Notes: generated by a model from the letters alone, not told the origin. A stretch of 64,000 nt of DNA from Microvirga sp. TS319 (GCF_041276405.1 NZ_JBGGGT010000001.1:1471001-1535000), one strand, 5' to 3'; positions 10,501 through 19,560 are shown, counted from the first letter of the stretch. Numbers and translations are program-made.

Positions 10501-10667
10501 ATCGCAACGGGCGCAACCGCGCTCTGCCCGTCACTGTAAATGATTGTTCCCGCGCGTGCGGGCGAGGCCAGAGCAAGGACGGCAAGTGAAGCGCCGGCGA
10601 GGAGAGCTTGCGTATACCTCAGATGTGACACGTTTGCCGACTTCGATAGACTAATATTACCTTGCAA
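7597..10667 (-). pseudogene. Autotransporter (type Va) split by a one-base frameshift
   Basis: The 5' part (10667-9201, 488 codons) has a signal peptide (LAGASLAVLALASPARA) and a passenger with autotransporter repeats (TKTDLGTLILDGDNNYWGG, LTLTGTNRYTGGT). The 3' part (about 9108-7597) has the linker GTIAPGNSIGTLNVTG and a full beta-barrel ending in Phe/Leu-type residues (KANFNVRL). The two join if one G is added to the six-G run at 9214-9219, giving FTKGGSGKLTLSG and a 1023-residue product; the span is exactly one base short of a multiple of three. The start is TTG at 10667 with AGGAG eight bases upstream. The cause may be real decay, phase variation or a sequencing error. Confidence 0.85.
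9214..9219 (-). repeat. Homopolymer run at the autotransporter frameshift
   Basis: Six C on the plus strand (six G on the coding strand) sit exactly where the reading frame leaves the passenger repeats. Seven G would restore a continuous reading frame. Runs of this kind are prone to slippage and to sequencing error. Confidence 0.7.
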
Positions 10668-11212
10668 TTCTCATGCTCCTTGACTTTGCAGGCGCAGACA
10701 AAGCTCCGCCGGCGACGGGCGCCGCAGCGTCCGAGATGAAAAACCAACTGTTTTTGTGATCGACCGGATTTCCCTCGCGCCTCTACAGAGGCGCAACAAC
10801 GACCATCTTCGAGCCGATCCCTCCCCCGGCTTTAGCTCGCTGACGGAACAGAGGGCCGCGCATTAGCGTAGCGCGGCGCGACTCACCGACTCCCGGTTCG
10901 CTCCCGACATTCCTGCGCAACACCCAGATCGTATCCAGGGGCATGGCCCGCAAACTCTTGAACACCTTCTATGATACCCCACTGCGTCATTCGCGACGTA
11001 ACTCTCGCCACTCCCGCTGCAGATTAAGAAAAAATGGCTGCGACTCGCTTGGGCAAAACCGAACCGATTTTTTTGATGAAGAACGAACAAATTTCGTCAC
11101 TCAACAAGACAGGCGCTGCCTCGGCCGATCTTTGGCATCCCAACGAATAGTCGTCGCTTCATCCCTGGCGAAGGAATGCGCGCGCATGGACTGCGGGGAT
11201 TGTCGTTGAATA
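10668..11212. other. Intergenic, promoter side of the autotransporter
   Basis: 545 bases between the autotransporter start and the end of the AraC-type gene. It should hold the autotransporter promoter. An ATG at 10674 opens a five-codon out-of-frame minigene just after the Shine-Dalgarno sequence. I see no convincing gene or repeat. Confidence 0.4.
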
Positions 11213-12178
11213 TTACTGCGCTGAGCGCTTAACGTCAGATGGCGTCGCGTTGAAGCGTTGTCGAAAAGCTCTGCTGAATGTCGAGAGATCTGAAAAACCG
11301 ACATCGTATGCGATTGTGGTGATCCTGTACGAATCGCCTCCTTCCTGGAGAAGACGATAGGCAAGATCGAGCCGCGCATCCCGCACGAATTCGGTGAAAG
11401 TCCGCCCCTCGCTCTCGAACAGTCGCTGGATATAGCGCGGCGTCACGCCTTGACGACGTGCGACAGCATCGATGCTGAGACCGGGGTCGGACAAGCCTTG
11501 CAGAATGTCCTGCTGAATAAGCCTGCGGCGCGCAACCGCCTTGCTACGCTCATTGCGCTCTGCTCCACCGCGGACGAAACCATCAAGAACAACGGAGGTC
11601 AGATCATAGACGTGCCTGGCGGCCATTGCAGCGACTTTGACCGAAAGCGGTGGATGACGTCGAAGCGTTTCGACATAATTGGCCAAAAGCGGCATCCCGT
11701 CGGCCGACGACGGAATAAGGTAACTCGCCTCCAGTTCAAGGCGAGGTGCAAGATCTGCGATGATGTGACGATCAAGCGAGACTCCGCCGACCACCGTCGG
11801 CTTGCCATACCGGAATTCATTGCAGGTGCCTTCACTCAAAAACACGACATCGCCAGCGGCGACTTTGAATGCGGCCTTTCCCTCGATCGAAATCTCATAG
11901 TCCTGATTGTGGATCAAAAGCAGGTATTGTTCGCAGCCATCCTGCAGCAGGTCGCGAGTCCGCGTCCCGCTGACCGGCGAATAGAAGCCCTGGCCAACCG
12001 TTAAGCCGCTGGGGAGAAACATTGCCTCGATGTCGACGCGGAAGTTCTCGGGGTCGGCTGGGACAAGCACCCTCCCCCCGATATGGCGACCCAAGAAGTC
12101 ATGTGCGAAAGCCAGTCGCTCCTGGCGGGGAACATCGTTCGTGGACAGCCGCCGCGTCGGAAATAGAATTGAACTCAA
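11213..12178 (-). CDS. AraC-family transcriptional regulator
   Basis: 321 residues. The N-terminal half resembles the AraC-binding-like (cupin) domain found in regulators of the FeaR/AdpA type. The last 100 residues hold two helix-turn-helix units: IDAVARRQGVTPRYIQRLF, then ITTIAYDVGFSDLSTFSRAF with the family signature ending in FNATPSDVK. It lies upstream of, and in the same direction as, the split autotransporter, separated by 545 bases, so it may control it; that is inference. Its ligand cannot be told from sequence. Confidence 0.9.
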   Translation of the reverse strand: MSSILFPTRRLSTNDVPRQERLAFAHDFLGRHIGGRVLVPADPENFRVDIEAMFLPSGLTVGQGFYSPVSGTRTRDLLQDGCEQYLLLIHNQDYEISIEGKAAFKVAAGDVVFLSEGTCNEFRYGKPTVVGGVSLDRHIIADLAPRLELEASYLIPSSADGMPLLANYVETLRRHPPLSVKVAAMAARHVYDLTSVVLDGFVRGGAERNERSKAVARRRLIQQDILQGLSDPGLSIDAVARRQGVTPRYIQRLFESEGRTFTEFVRDARLDLAYRLLQEGGDSYRITTIAYDVGFSDLSTFSRAFRQRFNATPSDVKRSAQ

Positions 12179-12809
12179 ACTGGTCTTCTCCTTTCACCTT
12201 GTCGCTCGAACAACGTCAATCCCATTGCCCTCGGTTGGAGACAAAATCGCCGGTCCAACACCGGGTAGAACTATGCAACTAATGAGGCTCGGCTGTCTTG
12301 GCGAAATACGAACCAAAACTTTGCGCAGAACGAACACAAGCATTCGGGCGTGGGGAAAAGGAGTTAAGTGCACGAAAAAATGCGTTTATTTGTTGCGGAA
12401 GCCCTATACGCTGAACATACGTTGTGTAAGTTCGGTTGCTCGCGCACTCGACGTGATTAACTCTGATGACGAAGCCGCCATGATAGTAGAGGGTTTCTTT
12501 GACGCCCGACCTGTTGACCATCGGACACTTGATATCGACGCGAAGTCCTACGCTACTCGTTTTTCGATATCCTCAAAGGTGAATTTCCACGGCCCGGCGC
12601 AAGCCAGGCCATGCGACGCGCGAGTCAAGCAGGGACGCGCAGGCACTAAACTTAACGCTCACTGCCAGCTGGTTCACTCGCCTTAGGTAGATTAATTCAA
12701 TCGTGTGAATGCACCAGGCAGCAGCAGCGTCGATTGCAGGCTTTCGCCTCGAAGCGAAGCAGCACCCCTGATTTGCAGTTCCATAAACCCCAGAAAGCGG
12801 AGGCCCCTC
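12179..12809. other. Intergenic region
   Basis: 631 bases between divergently transcribed genes (AraC-type regulator on the minus strand, small secreted protein on the plus strand). It is richer in A and T than its surroundings. Open frames here lack recognisable features, so I treat it as noncoding and expect promoters for both sides. Confidence 0.4.
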
Positions 12810-13247
12810 ATGCAAAAGAATCTACTGGTAATTGCTACAACGATCGCAATTTCGTTGGGAAGTTTGAGCGCGTTTGCCGACAACGTCGACCTGTCGCCCG
12901 AACAACGTGCGGCCAACATCAAAGAGTACAACGAGCGGAAGGCTCAGGGCATAGTTGAAGTGCCTCGTGGCGGGCGCGGCGCATCCAAGAAGCCGCTGTT
13001 GGAGCGTGGGACCGGCACACCGCAGCGCCAAACAGCTGGACCGAGCAGGCAGAAGTGCGAAGAAGCTGCACGCAATGCCCAAGCAACGGCGACCGGGACA
13101 GCTGTCCTTTCAGGCGTGATCGGGCTTATCCCTTTCGGGGGCTCCGCATCCGGAATAGCTGGCGCAGCAGCCAACGTTGGCGCGTCGGCTGCGGGCGAAA
13201 TCGTACGCCAGAGTTCTGCGGCCGCGATGCAGAAGGAATGTATGTAA
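12810..13247 (+). CDS. Small secreted protein with glycine-zipper-like segment
   Basis: 145 residues from the ATG at 12810, preceded by GCGGAGG. A signal peptide (LVIATTIAISLGSLSAFA) is followed by a charged region and a Gly/Ala-rich hydrophobic stretch (VLSGVIGLIPFGGSASGIAG) like a glycine zipper, which may insert in or cross a membrane. Two Cys remain in the mature protein. The next gene starts two bases after its stop, so the two are probably made together. Function unknown. Confidence 0.65.
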   Translation: MQKNLLVIATTIAISLGSLSAFADNVDLSPEQRAANIKEYNERKAQGIVEVPRGGRGASKKPLLERGTGTPQRQTAGPSRQKCEEAARNAQATATGTAVLSGVIGLIPFGGSASGIAGAAANVGASAAGEIVRQSSAAAMQKECM

Positions 13248-13249
13248 GC

Positions 13250-14386
13250 ATGCCCCCTTCCCTCAGAGGCGCTTGCTTCGTTCGCAACGTGCCGTTCCCG
13301 ATAAAGAGCCTCGCCTATGCCACCTTGTTTGGCTTCGCATGTGCCTTCCCAGTCGCCCCTGCGCACGCGGAGGCGGCCTCTTGCTCCTGCCGGCACCTTG
13401 AAAGTATTCAACAGGAGATCAGGAACGCGGAGGCTCTGCGCGACATACAGCAAAGGATCAGCGACGAGCTGGAAGCGATTGAGGCGCCACTGATCGAGGC
13501 CAAAAAGAACCCGCTTCACCCAGATTCCGACGTCAACATCTACGATCGCTCGCTGCGGGCGCGACAGGATATATTGAGCAAGTTCAAGCTCCCTTACTCA
13601 CCGGCGAAAGGCTACACCGGGCCGGGCAGCATCAAAATGGCCTATGGAACCTGCGAGCAATCTGCGTCCGACCTGGACGCGTTAAAAGCCGGCTCACAGT
13701 GCCAGGAACTAGCAGATATCAATCTCGCTCATGAAAGCGCACACCGTACGGAGTGCCGAGAATCCGGCGCTGCTGAGTATTGGAAGCGATTGCCAAGCAA
13801 GATGGCAGCCGAGGAGGTCGTGCAATACACCCAGCAGATCGCAGACTTACGTAGACTGCTGAAGAAGGTACTCGACGCGGGCGACATCACCGTTGAAGCC
13901 CATATGGAGCCGCGGATCAGAGGGCCGCAGTTCGACGTGACCTACTCCTATCAGACGGGCCCCATCAAATTGAAGGGCAAGAGTTCGCCCGGTTCTGACC
14001 GATGGTCACTGAATGGCGACGGCCTGCAAGTTGTCAGGATCGGGCAGATGAAAATCGCCGGAATGAATTGCACCTCTGTAGGCCAGACGAACACGCGCAT
14101 CGATCTCTCTATGGAGACCGATGGTCTAACAATGGCCTTGAAAGGCAACTCAAAGAGCGCGCCAGGGGATGTAAAGGTCCAATGCCATGGCGGCTACGGC
14201 ATGTCGATGAGGCCACAGCAAGAAGTAGGCCACGGGGAGTATTTTTCCGATCAGGAGGTCAGGGTAGAGACCAATATGTCCCACGACGTCAGCGCCATGG
14301 ACTTTGCAAAGATTCTGGCGCGGGGCGGTTTGACGGCCACTGGCACTGAGACGATTAAAGTCAAGCTGATTTGTCCGGGGTCCTGA
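13250..14386 (+). CDS. Secreted protein with HExxH motif, possible zinc peptidase
   Basis: 378 residues from ATG 13250; an upstream in-frame ATG at 13238 would overlap the previous gene. The signal peptide ends PVAPAHAEA. A Cys cluster (SCSC) and a coiled region follow. Residues 161-165 read HESAH within NLAHESAHRTEC, matching the HExxH zinc site of gluzincin-type peptidases; Glu188/189 lie about 23 residues further on and could be the third ligand. The C-terminal half looks like a beta-rich domain with paired Cys. No family is recognised, so the peptidase role is inference. It is translated next to the 145-residue secreted protein. Confidence 0.6.
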   Translation: MPPSLRGACFVRNVPFPIKSLAYATLFGFACAFPVAPAHAEAASCSCRHLESIQQEIRNAEALRDIQQRISDELEAIEAPLIEAKKNPLHPDSDVNIYDRSLRARQDILSKFKLPYSPAKGYTGPGSIKMAYGTCEQSASDLDALKAGSQCQELADINLAHESAHRTECRESGAAEYWKRLPSKMAAEEVVQYTQQIADLRRLLKKVLDAGDITVEAHMEPRIRGPQFDVTYSYQTGPIKLKGKSSPGSDRWSLNGDGLQVVRIGQMKIAGMNCTSVGQTNTRIDLSMETDGLTMALKGNSKSAPGDVKVQCHGGYGMSMRPQQEVGHGEYFSDQEVRVETNMSHDVSAMDFAKILARGGLTATGTETIKVKLICPGS

Positions 14387-14465
14387 ATGGGTCACGAAGC
14401 GTCGATTCATGCCGATGCCGGAGCTGAATCGGGCGAAGTAAAAGCTCTGCTGGAGAGCGACGAAT

Positions 14466-14837
14466 TCATTCCGTGCGGAGATCCGGCTGCGATACGATGA
14501 GATCATCGAGGTTCACACCCAGCTTGCGGGCATAGACCGGATCAAGAGCATGCTCGGCATCAATGAACGCGCACACGCCGCCCCTCTTCTGGGCCTCGGC
14601 GATCGCATGCAGGGTCAGCGTGGTCTTGCCCGAAGATTCCGGGCCGTAGATTTCGATGATGCGGCCCTTGGGCAAGCCCCCCACGCCGAGCGCGATGTCC
14701 AAGCCAAGCGAGCCGGTTGAAATCGTCTCAACCTCAACGACATGATCGCCGCCCAGGCGCATGATCGAGCCTTTCCCAAAGGCACGCTCAATCTGAGCGA
14801 CCGCTGTCTCAATCGCCTTGTTCTTATCCAAGCTCAT
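14466..14837 (-). pseudogene. recA: recA 5' fragment
   Basis: 123 residues match the N-terminus of Rec[21 protein letters not shown], then GSIMRLG, the Walker A loop GPESSGKTT and the [10 protein letters not shown] segment. Similarity ends at LIVSQPD, after which LRTE and a stop follow. RecA is normally about 350 residues, so Walker B, the L1 and L2 DNA-binding loops and the C-terminus are missing. It is probably a remnant left by recombination and cannot act as a recombinase. Confidence 0.9.
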
Positions 14838-15041
14838 ACTGGCTCCCGCACGTCCAAATTGGTGGATAGGAGAAGATCTACCTCAAACCCCGCCCGAAGG
14901 CTAGAACAAAACGAGAACTGTGGTGAATTGTCAGTCGAGAGCCGACGCCCTCCCGTGCTCAGTTCCGAGCCCATGGTTGGGAACAATTCTCTTTACAGAA
15001 AGATTTACAGCTGTATTCTATCCACAGAAAGGAAGGGATGC

Positions 15042-15422
15042 ATGAACATGACGCCACAACCTGCCCGGATCAGCCAGGATGCAGCGATCGTATCGAAGGC
15101 GGCTGTCCGTGCCGCGGAGCGGCTTGAACTTCCAGGCCGACTGTTCGCGTCCATCATTGGTGTCTCGGAAGCCACGGTCTCTCGAATGAAGACGGGCGAC
15201 TTTGCCTTGGATCGGGATCGCAACGCCTTTCAGCTTTCCCTGCTCTTCGTCCGTCTCTATCGCTCCTTGGACGCGATCGTCGGTGGCAATGCCGCCTCGG
15301 CTGCATCGTGGTTCAAGAGCCATAACACCGCCCTCGACGCCCGTCCGGTGGAAGCGGTCCAATCCATTGCCGGCCTTGTCCATGTCATCGACTATCTCGA
15401 CTCTCGACGCGCTCCGCTCTGA
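15042..15422 (+). CDS. Xre/MbcA/ParS-type antitoxin
   Basis: 126 residues from ATG 15042, with GGAAGGG as ribosome site. The N-terminal half is a helix-turn-helix region (RLFASIIGVSEATVSRMKTG). The C-terminal half is the MbcA/ParS toxin-binding domain (DUF2384), with AASWFKSHNTALDARPVEAV as the recognisable part. The RES-domain gene starts inside its 3' end with a 41-base overlap. Together they form a type II toxin-antitoxin pair of the Xre-RES class. The antitoxin probably represses its own promoter, as known for this family. Confidence 0.88.
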   Translation: MNMTPQPARISQDAAIVSKAAVRAAERLELPGRLFASIIGVSEATVSRMKTGDFALDRDRNAFQLSLLFVRLYRSLDAIVGGNAASAASWFKSHNTALDARPVEAVQSIAGLVHVIDYLDSRRAPL

Positions 15423-16137
15423 GTTCCGGCCCTTCAAGGGCCATTGCTGGCGCGTGGTCGAGTCCCAGTACGTCATCTCAACGGTGCCCCTTGTCGATAC
15501 ACTGGACGAGCAGGCGCGTCTCGAGGACCTTCTGGACGACACCAAGCCGCCGGTGCCGCCGGCGTGCCGCCACCTTCATCCCCTGCTCTACACGCCATTT
15601 CGCTATACGCCTCGGCAGGGATCCCGCTTTCGGCGGGCCGGACAACGCGAGGGTGCGTTTTACACCGCCGAGCACGTAGAGACGGCCATCGCCGAAATGG
15701 CCTTCTATCGGGTGCTGTTCTATGCCGAGGCTCCCGAAGCTCTGATCCCAGCGGATTTTGCTGAGTACACGGCTTTCTCGGTCGCGATTGACACTGACGC
15801 CCTGGTCGACCTGACCGAGCGTCAGGAGCCTGCCCTCTCCCATCTCAGCGACTACAGCGCCTCTCAGGCCTTTGCCGATCTCGCAAGAGCCGCCGGGGCG
15901 ACGGGCCTGCGCTCCCTGTCAGTCCGCTGCCCGAATAAGGGCGCGGCTTTCACCTGGCTTTCGTGCGAGGTCTTCGACCGTCCTGATCCGGTTATGCGCC
16001 AAACATGGCGCATGCGTCTGACCCGGCTGGGAGTGCAAGCCCTCTGTGAAAGCCCGAGGCTTGCAATCCAATTCCCACCCGAGACGGCAACCTCCGATCC
16101 ACGAACGGCAACCTTCGCATGGGAGCGGGCTGCCTAA
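15382..16137 (+). CDS. RES-domain toxin
   Basis: 251 residues from ATG 15382. RES-domain features follow in order: WRVVESQ near the start, then FRYTPRQGSRFRRAG, then GAFYTAEHVETAIAEMAFYR with the conserved Tyr and Glu, and a C-terminal beta region. Characterised RES toxins (MbcT, Res) consume NAD+. The usual active-site Arg, Tyr and Glu positions appear intact. It is encoded directly after, and overlapping, its antitoxin. The longer open frame upstream to 15202 lies inside the antitoxin gene and was not used. Confidence 0.85.
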   Translation: MSSTISTLDALRSEFRPFKGHCWRVVESQYVISTVPLVDTLDEQARLEDLLDDTKPPVPPACRHLHPLLYTPFRYTPRQGSRFRRAGQREGAFYTAEHVETAIAEMAFYRVLFYAEAPEALIPADFAEYTAFSVAIDTDALVDLTERQEPALSHLSDYSASQAFADLARAAGATGLRSLSVRCPNKGAAFTWLSCEVFDRPDPVMRQTWRMRLTRLGVQALCESPRLAIQFPPETATSDPRTATFAWERAA

Positions 16138-16173
16138 AGCCAGGTGAGGAATTGCCACTCTTGGGGAGTCTCA

Positions 16174-16665
16174 ATGCAAATCCGCCCCGCCATACTCAAC
16201 GATATTGATGCCATCATGGCTTGCGAACGCCAGGCTGGGTACGAGGACCTGGTTGGCCGATGGACGCGGGAGCAGCACGCAACCGGTATTGCAGACCCTA
16301 CTCACCGTTATCTCGTCGCTGTTGGCGGCGGCGGGAAAATCTCAGGTTATTTGATGCTTCAGGGGATTGGAGCCTCGCCTGAAAGCGTCCTGATCAAGCG
16401 TATTGCTGTCATGCAACCCGGTGGGGGTGTTGGCCGCGCTCTGATCGAACGCGCGCTATCGGTCATTTTTGATGAGCTAGCCGCCAAGAGGGTCACTTTG
16501 ACAGTCCGTCCGCATAATGAGCGCGGCGTCGCCCTCTATCGCAGGGTTGGCCTGACCAATGATGGAGTGGAGGAAGTTCTGCGAAACGGCAAGCCCGCTT
16601 TCAATACGGTCATGTCGATGAACGCTGACACTTATCGGATCCGTCAGGCCGCGAATTTCCGATAA
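16174..16665 (+). CDS. GNAT-family N-acetyltransferase
   Basis: 163 residues from ATG 16174, with GGGGAG upstream. It shows the GNAT layout: N-terminal IRPAILNDIDAIMACE, a central strand (ISGYLMLQG), the acetyl-CoA loop region (MQPGGGVGRALIERAL, the GxGxG/A-type turn) and a C-terminal HNERGVALYRRVGL motif typical of RimI-like enzymes. Substrate unknown. It lies between the toxin-antitoxin pair and a P-loop gene, all on the plus strand. Confidence 0.85.
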   Translation: MQIRPAILNDIDAIMACERQAGYEDLVGRWTREQHATGIADPTHRYLVAVGGGGKISGYLMLQGIGASPESVLIKRIAVMQPGGGVGRALIERALSVIFDELAAKRVTLTVRPHNERGVALYRRVGLTNDGVEEVLRNGKPAFNTVMSMNADTYRIRQAANFR

Positions 16666-16711
16666 GCGCCTTTATGGGACCGGTAACAACCCAACAGACC
16701 GGAGAGGGTGA

Positions 16712-17269
16712 ATGGAGCGGTTTGTCGTAATTTCTGGCTGTTCCGGCGGTGGCAAATCCACTTTGCTTGCCGAGCTTGGTAGGCGCGGTCACGCCATCGT
16801 GGAGGAACCTGGTCGCCGGATCGTCCGACAGGAGCTCGAAGAAGGAGGGTTGGCGCTTCCCTGGAAAGACGAACAAGCATTTGCACATCGTGCAATGACT
16901 ATGGCCCTAGAAGATCGAGCAGCAGCCACCGCTCTGAACGGGTGGGTGTTTTTCGACAGGGGCCTGGTCGATGCTGCGGCTTTCCTACAGCACCTGACAA
17001 ATGAGCCAGTTCTGGCTGCACTCGCTCAGGCGCATCGCTACTGCCAAACTGTGTTTCTAACGCCGCCCTGGCCAGAAATTTACGCGAATGACCCAGAACG
17101 GCGTCATGGCATGGAGGCAGCCGAAGCTGAATATTCTCGGTTGCTCGAAGCCTACCCACCGCTTGGATACAAAGTTTCTATCTTGCCCAAGGTCAGTGTG
17201 TCGGAGCGTGCCAACTTCATCGAAAGGGCTTTGTCCGAGGCGAAGGAGTCGCACTCCTCGCAGCACTAA
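16712..17269 (+). CDS. P-loop NTPase (AAA_28-like)
   Basis: 185 residues. It begins with a Walker A motif (SGCSGGGKST) directly after a beta strand, then GHAIVEEPGRRIVRQEL and VFFDRGLVDAAAF, which is the pattern of AAA_28 NTPases and small kinase-like proteins. The DRG segment corresponds to the Walker B or substrate site. ATP/GTP binding is well supported. The substrate is unknown. It follows the acetyltransferase gene by 46 bases and may share its transcript. Confidence 0.75.
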   Translation: MERFVVISGCSGGGKSTLLAELGRRGHAIVEEPGRRIVRQELEEGGLALPWKDEQAFAHRAMTMALEDRAAATALNGWVFFDRGLVDAAAFLQHLTNEPVLAALAQAHRYCQTVFLTPPWPEIYANDPERRHGMEAAEAEYSRLLEAYPPLGYKVSILPKVSVSERANFIERALSEAKESHSSQH

Positions 17270-17329
17270 TGAGCCTTTGCCTCAAACACTTCGCAATGTC
17301 TCATTTGCTTCGCAACCACCCACCAGGGA

Positions 17330-18490
17330 TCACAAACCAAGGCTCAACTGAGGGCTCTGCGGCCCCTCATCGGTATTCAGCGCGGACAAGGACATCCCCA
17401 GGGGACGCACGGGTTGCCCGAAGGGGAGAAGCGAGACCAAGAGGCCAGTTGCGATCTCGTCCAAGCCGCTCCGGCTCTCAACAAGCGCGCCCAGTGTGCG
17501 ACTACGGGTGATCTGCTGAAAATCGGAAAATTTCACCTTCAGCGTGACCGTCCGGCCCCTCACTCCAGACTGGTCACAGTAGCGCCAGACCTTGTCGATG
17601 ATCGGCTGAAGCGCTGCCTTCATCTCATCGAGGCTGCTCAGGTCGGCGGAGAACGTGTTCTCGGCGCCGACGGACTTCCGGGTCCGGTCCGGCCGGACCG
17701 GGCGGTCATCGATCCCACGCGCGAGCCAGTAGTAATAGCTCCCGGCTTTACCGAACCGCTCCTGCAGGAACTCCAGCGGTCGGGATTTCAGGTCCAGGCC
17801 GGTGAAAATACCGAGGGCATGGAACTTCGCAGCCGTTGCAGGTCCAACCCCATGAAACTTCTCGATAAGAAGCGACTCCATGAAGACCGGGCCCATCTCG
17901 GGCGTGATGACAAACATCCCGTTCGGCTTGCGCTGGTCCGACGCCATTTTGGCAAGGAAGCGGCAATATGAGACGCCCGCCGACGCTGTCAGCCCGGTCT
18001 CTTCGAAGATTCTCGCCCTGATCTCCCGGGCGATTTGGGTCGCATACGCAATGCCCTTGAGGTTCTCCGTCACATCCAGGTAAGCCTCGTCGAGCGACAG
18101 CGGCTCGACCAAGGGTGTGTACTCGTGAAAGATCTCTCGAATCTGCAAGGAAACCTGCTTGTAGACGTCAAAGCGCGGCTTCACGAAGATCAGGTGTGGG
18201 CACTTCCGGCGCGCCGTGACTGACGGCATCGCCGAATGCACGCCGAAGCGACGAGCCTCATAGCTCGCGGCTGCGACAACCCCTCGCTCACGCGAGCCAC
18301 CGACCGCGACCGGTTTCCCACGGAGTTCCGGATTATCCCGCTGCTCGACCGAGGCATAGAAGGCGTCGAGGTCCACATGCGCGATACGCCGATCCGTGAC
18401 GGGTATTGATCGGTCTACCCGCTCCGGCTTGAACCCGGCGGCGGCTGGATCAAGGTCGATGTTCAACGTGGTTCTCACGGCTGAAAACAA
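17330..18490 (-). CDS. dinB: DNA polymerase IV (Y family)
   Basis: 386 residues. It has the Y-family signature HVDLDAFYASVEQRDNPELR with the first metal-binding Asp, the YEARRFGVHSAMP finger, the catalytic SLDEAYLDVT box, and the helix-hairpin-helix GVGPATAAKFHALGI. The C-terminal little-finger domain is present. Pol IV performs error-prone translesion synthesis at stalled forks. It is full length with all metal ligands. No LexA box is identified with confidence upstream. An extra Y-family polymerase is common on alphaproteobacterial plasmids. Confidence 0.95.
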   Translation of the reverse strand: MFSAVRTTLNIDLDPAAAGFKPERVDRSIPVTDRRIAHVDLDAFYASVEQRDNPELRGKPVAVGGSRERGVVAAASYEARRFGVHSAMPSVTARRKCPHLIFVKPRFDVYKQVSLQIREIFHEYTPLVEPLSLDEAYLDVTENLKGIAYATQIAREIRARIFEETGLTASAGVSYCRFLAKMASDQRKPNGMFVITPEMGPVFMESLLIEKFHGVGPATAAKFHALGIFTGLDLKSRPLEFLQERFGKAGSYYYWLARGIDDRPVRPDRTRKSVGAENTFSADLSSLDEMKAALQPIIDKVWRYCDQSGVRGRTVTLKVKFSDFQQITRSRTLGALVESRSGLDEIATGLLVSLLPFGQPVRPLGMSLSALNTDEGPQSPQLSLGL

Positions 18491-18618
18491 GCAGCATCAT
18501 CCGTCATATAGCATCCTGTGTTCCCTTTTTGTACTCCCGCCCCGGGTTTCCAACCGTTTTCTGCCGGGCCGCCATATCGAGATCGTTTTCGATCAATCCC
18601 CGAAATCAGGAGCGTCCC

Positions 18619-19074
18619 ATGCCTGCTGACAAACATAGAAGCCTTGCCCGGCGCACCGCCTACCTGCGCCTGGCGGCCCACAGCGGGTTCGCCGTACAGA
18701 TCAAGTGGGGCTACGCGGTCACTCCGGATGTTCTGGCTCTCGTTCAGCGTGGACACCTTCGCCGGACCCGGAATTCCGCCGGCGGACGCAAGCGCATCAC
18801 CTGCATGGAGGTCACGCCAAGCGGCCGCAAGTTCCTGCAGGACACCCTCGCCCGCCGCGGACAGGATTTCGGACCCGTCTCCCTGATCCGGGACCTCGAT
18901 CCCCGCAAAATCCGCAAGGAGGAAAAGCGCAGGGCCGCCGGCTATGTCAGTCCCCGGGTCTATACGGGCATTCGCCACCTGGATGCTGCGATCGCGGCTC
19001 AGCACCTTCGGCGCATCAGGCGCGCCATGGCCTTCCCGGGATCCTACCTCACCGGCTCCACGGCAACGGCCTGA
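18619..19074 (+). CDS. Unknown small basic protein, winged-helix-like
   Basis: 151 residues from ATG 18619, with AGGAG before it. It is very basic. The part LALVQRGHLRRTRNSAGGRK followed by MEVTPSGRKFLQDTL resembles a winged helix (recognition helix, wing, then LTxxGRxFL), so DNA binding is possible. I recognise no named family. The membrane-anchored nuclease starts 8 bases after the stop, suggesting an operon. Confidence 0.5.
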   Translation: MPADKHRSLARRTAYLRLAAHSGFAVQIKWGYAVTPDVLALVQRGHLRRTRNSAGGRKRITCMEVTPSGRKFLQDTLARRGQDFGPVSLIRDLDPRKIRKEEKRRAAGYVSPRVYTGIRHLDAAIAAQHLRRIRRAMAFPGSYLTGSTATA

Positions 19075-19082
19075 GGCACGGC

Positions 19083-19481
19083 ATGGACAGGCTCATCCCG
19101 ATCGCCGTCGCCATGCTGTTTCTATGGCTGATCTGGCGGGTCATCCGCCATTCGACGCGGGAAACCATCGATCCACGCACTCTCTGTGTGGTCGACGGGG
19201 ACACCATCTGGATTCTGAAGCCGGATCGCACCGTCTCGGAAAAAGTCCGAGTTCAGAACATCGACGCACCCGAGCTTAGGCGCCCTCGGTCTCGTCGGGA
19301 GCTCAGCCGCGCCGTTGCTGCAACGGAGTTCGTGAGAGACACGATCCGCCAGGCCGATACGGTGACGATCCGTCGGCGAGGCAAAGATCGATACGGCCGA
19401 ACGCTCGCCCGTATCGCCATTGACGGCCTCGATCTTGGCCGCCTGCTAATCCGCAGGGGGCACGCGAGGCGGTGGACCTAG
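19083..19481 (+). CDS. Thermonuclease-like protein with N-terminal membrane anchor
   Basis: 132 residues from ATG 19083. A hydrophobic helix (LIPIAVAMLFLWLIWRVI) leads into a staphylococcal-nuclease-type fold: VVDGDTIWI, VRVQNIDAPEL with the Asp-Ala-Pro-Glu motif, then KDRYGRTLARI with the catalytic Arg, and RLLIRRGHA. The catalytic Arg, Glu and Arg and the calcium-binding Asp positions appear present. The nuclease is probably tethered with its active domain outside the inner membrane. It could degrade incoming DNA. Confidence 0.8.
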   Translation: MDRLIPIAVAMLFLWLIWRVIRHSTRETIDPRTLCVVDGDTIWILKPDRTVSEKVRVQNIDAPELRRPRSRRELSRAVAATEFVRDTIRQADTVTIRRRGKDRYGRTLARIAIDGLDLGRLLIRRGHARRWT

Positions 19482-19560
19482 TGGTAAAAGTCTGACGTGA
19501 CGTACCCAAAAGCTTAGAGGTCGCATTGGGCGGCGAGCAGACCTCTACTTGTCACGAAAA

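Noticed and set aside
12030..12686. 218-codon plus-strand frame in the 12.2-12.8 kb gap
   Set aside because: It begins antisense to the AraC gene and has no signal, domain or plausible ribosome site.
19515..19547. Inverted repeat TAGAGGTC / GACCTCTA between the thermonuclease and racemase genes
   Set aside because: Could end the convergent transcripts, but the loop is 17 bases and no T-run follows, so I did not call it a terminator.
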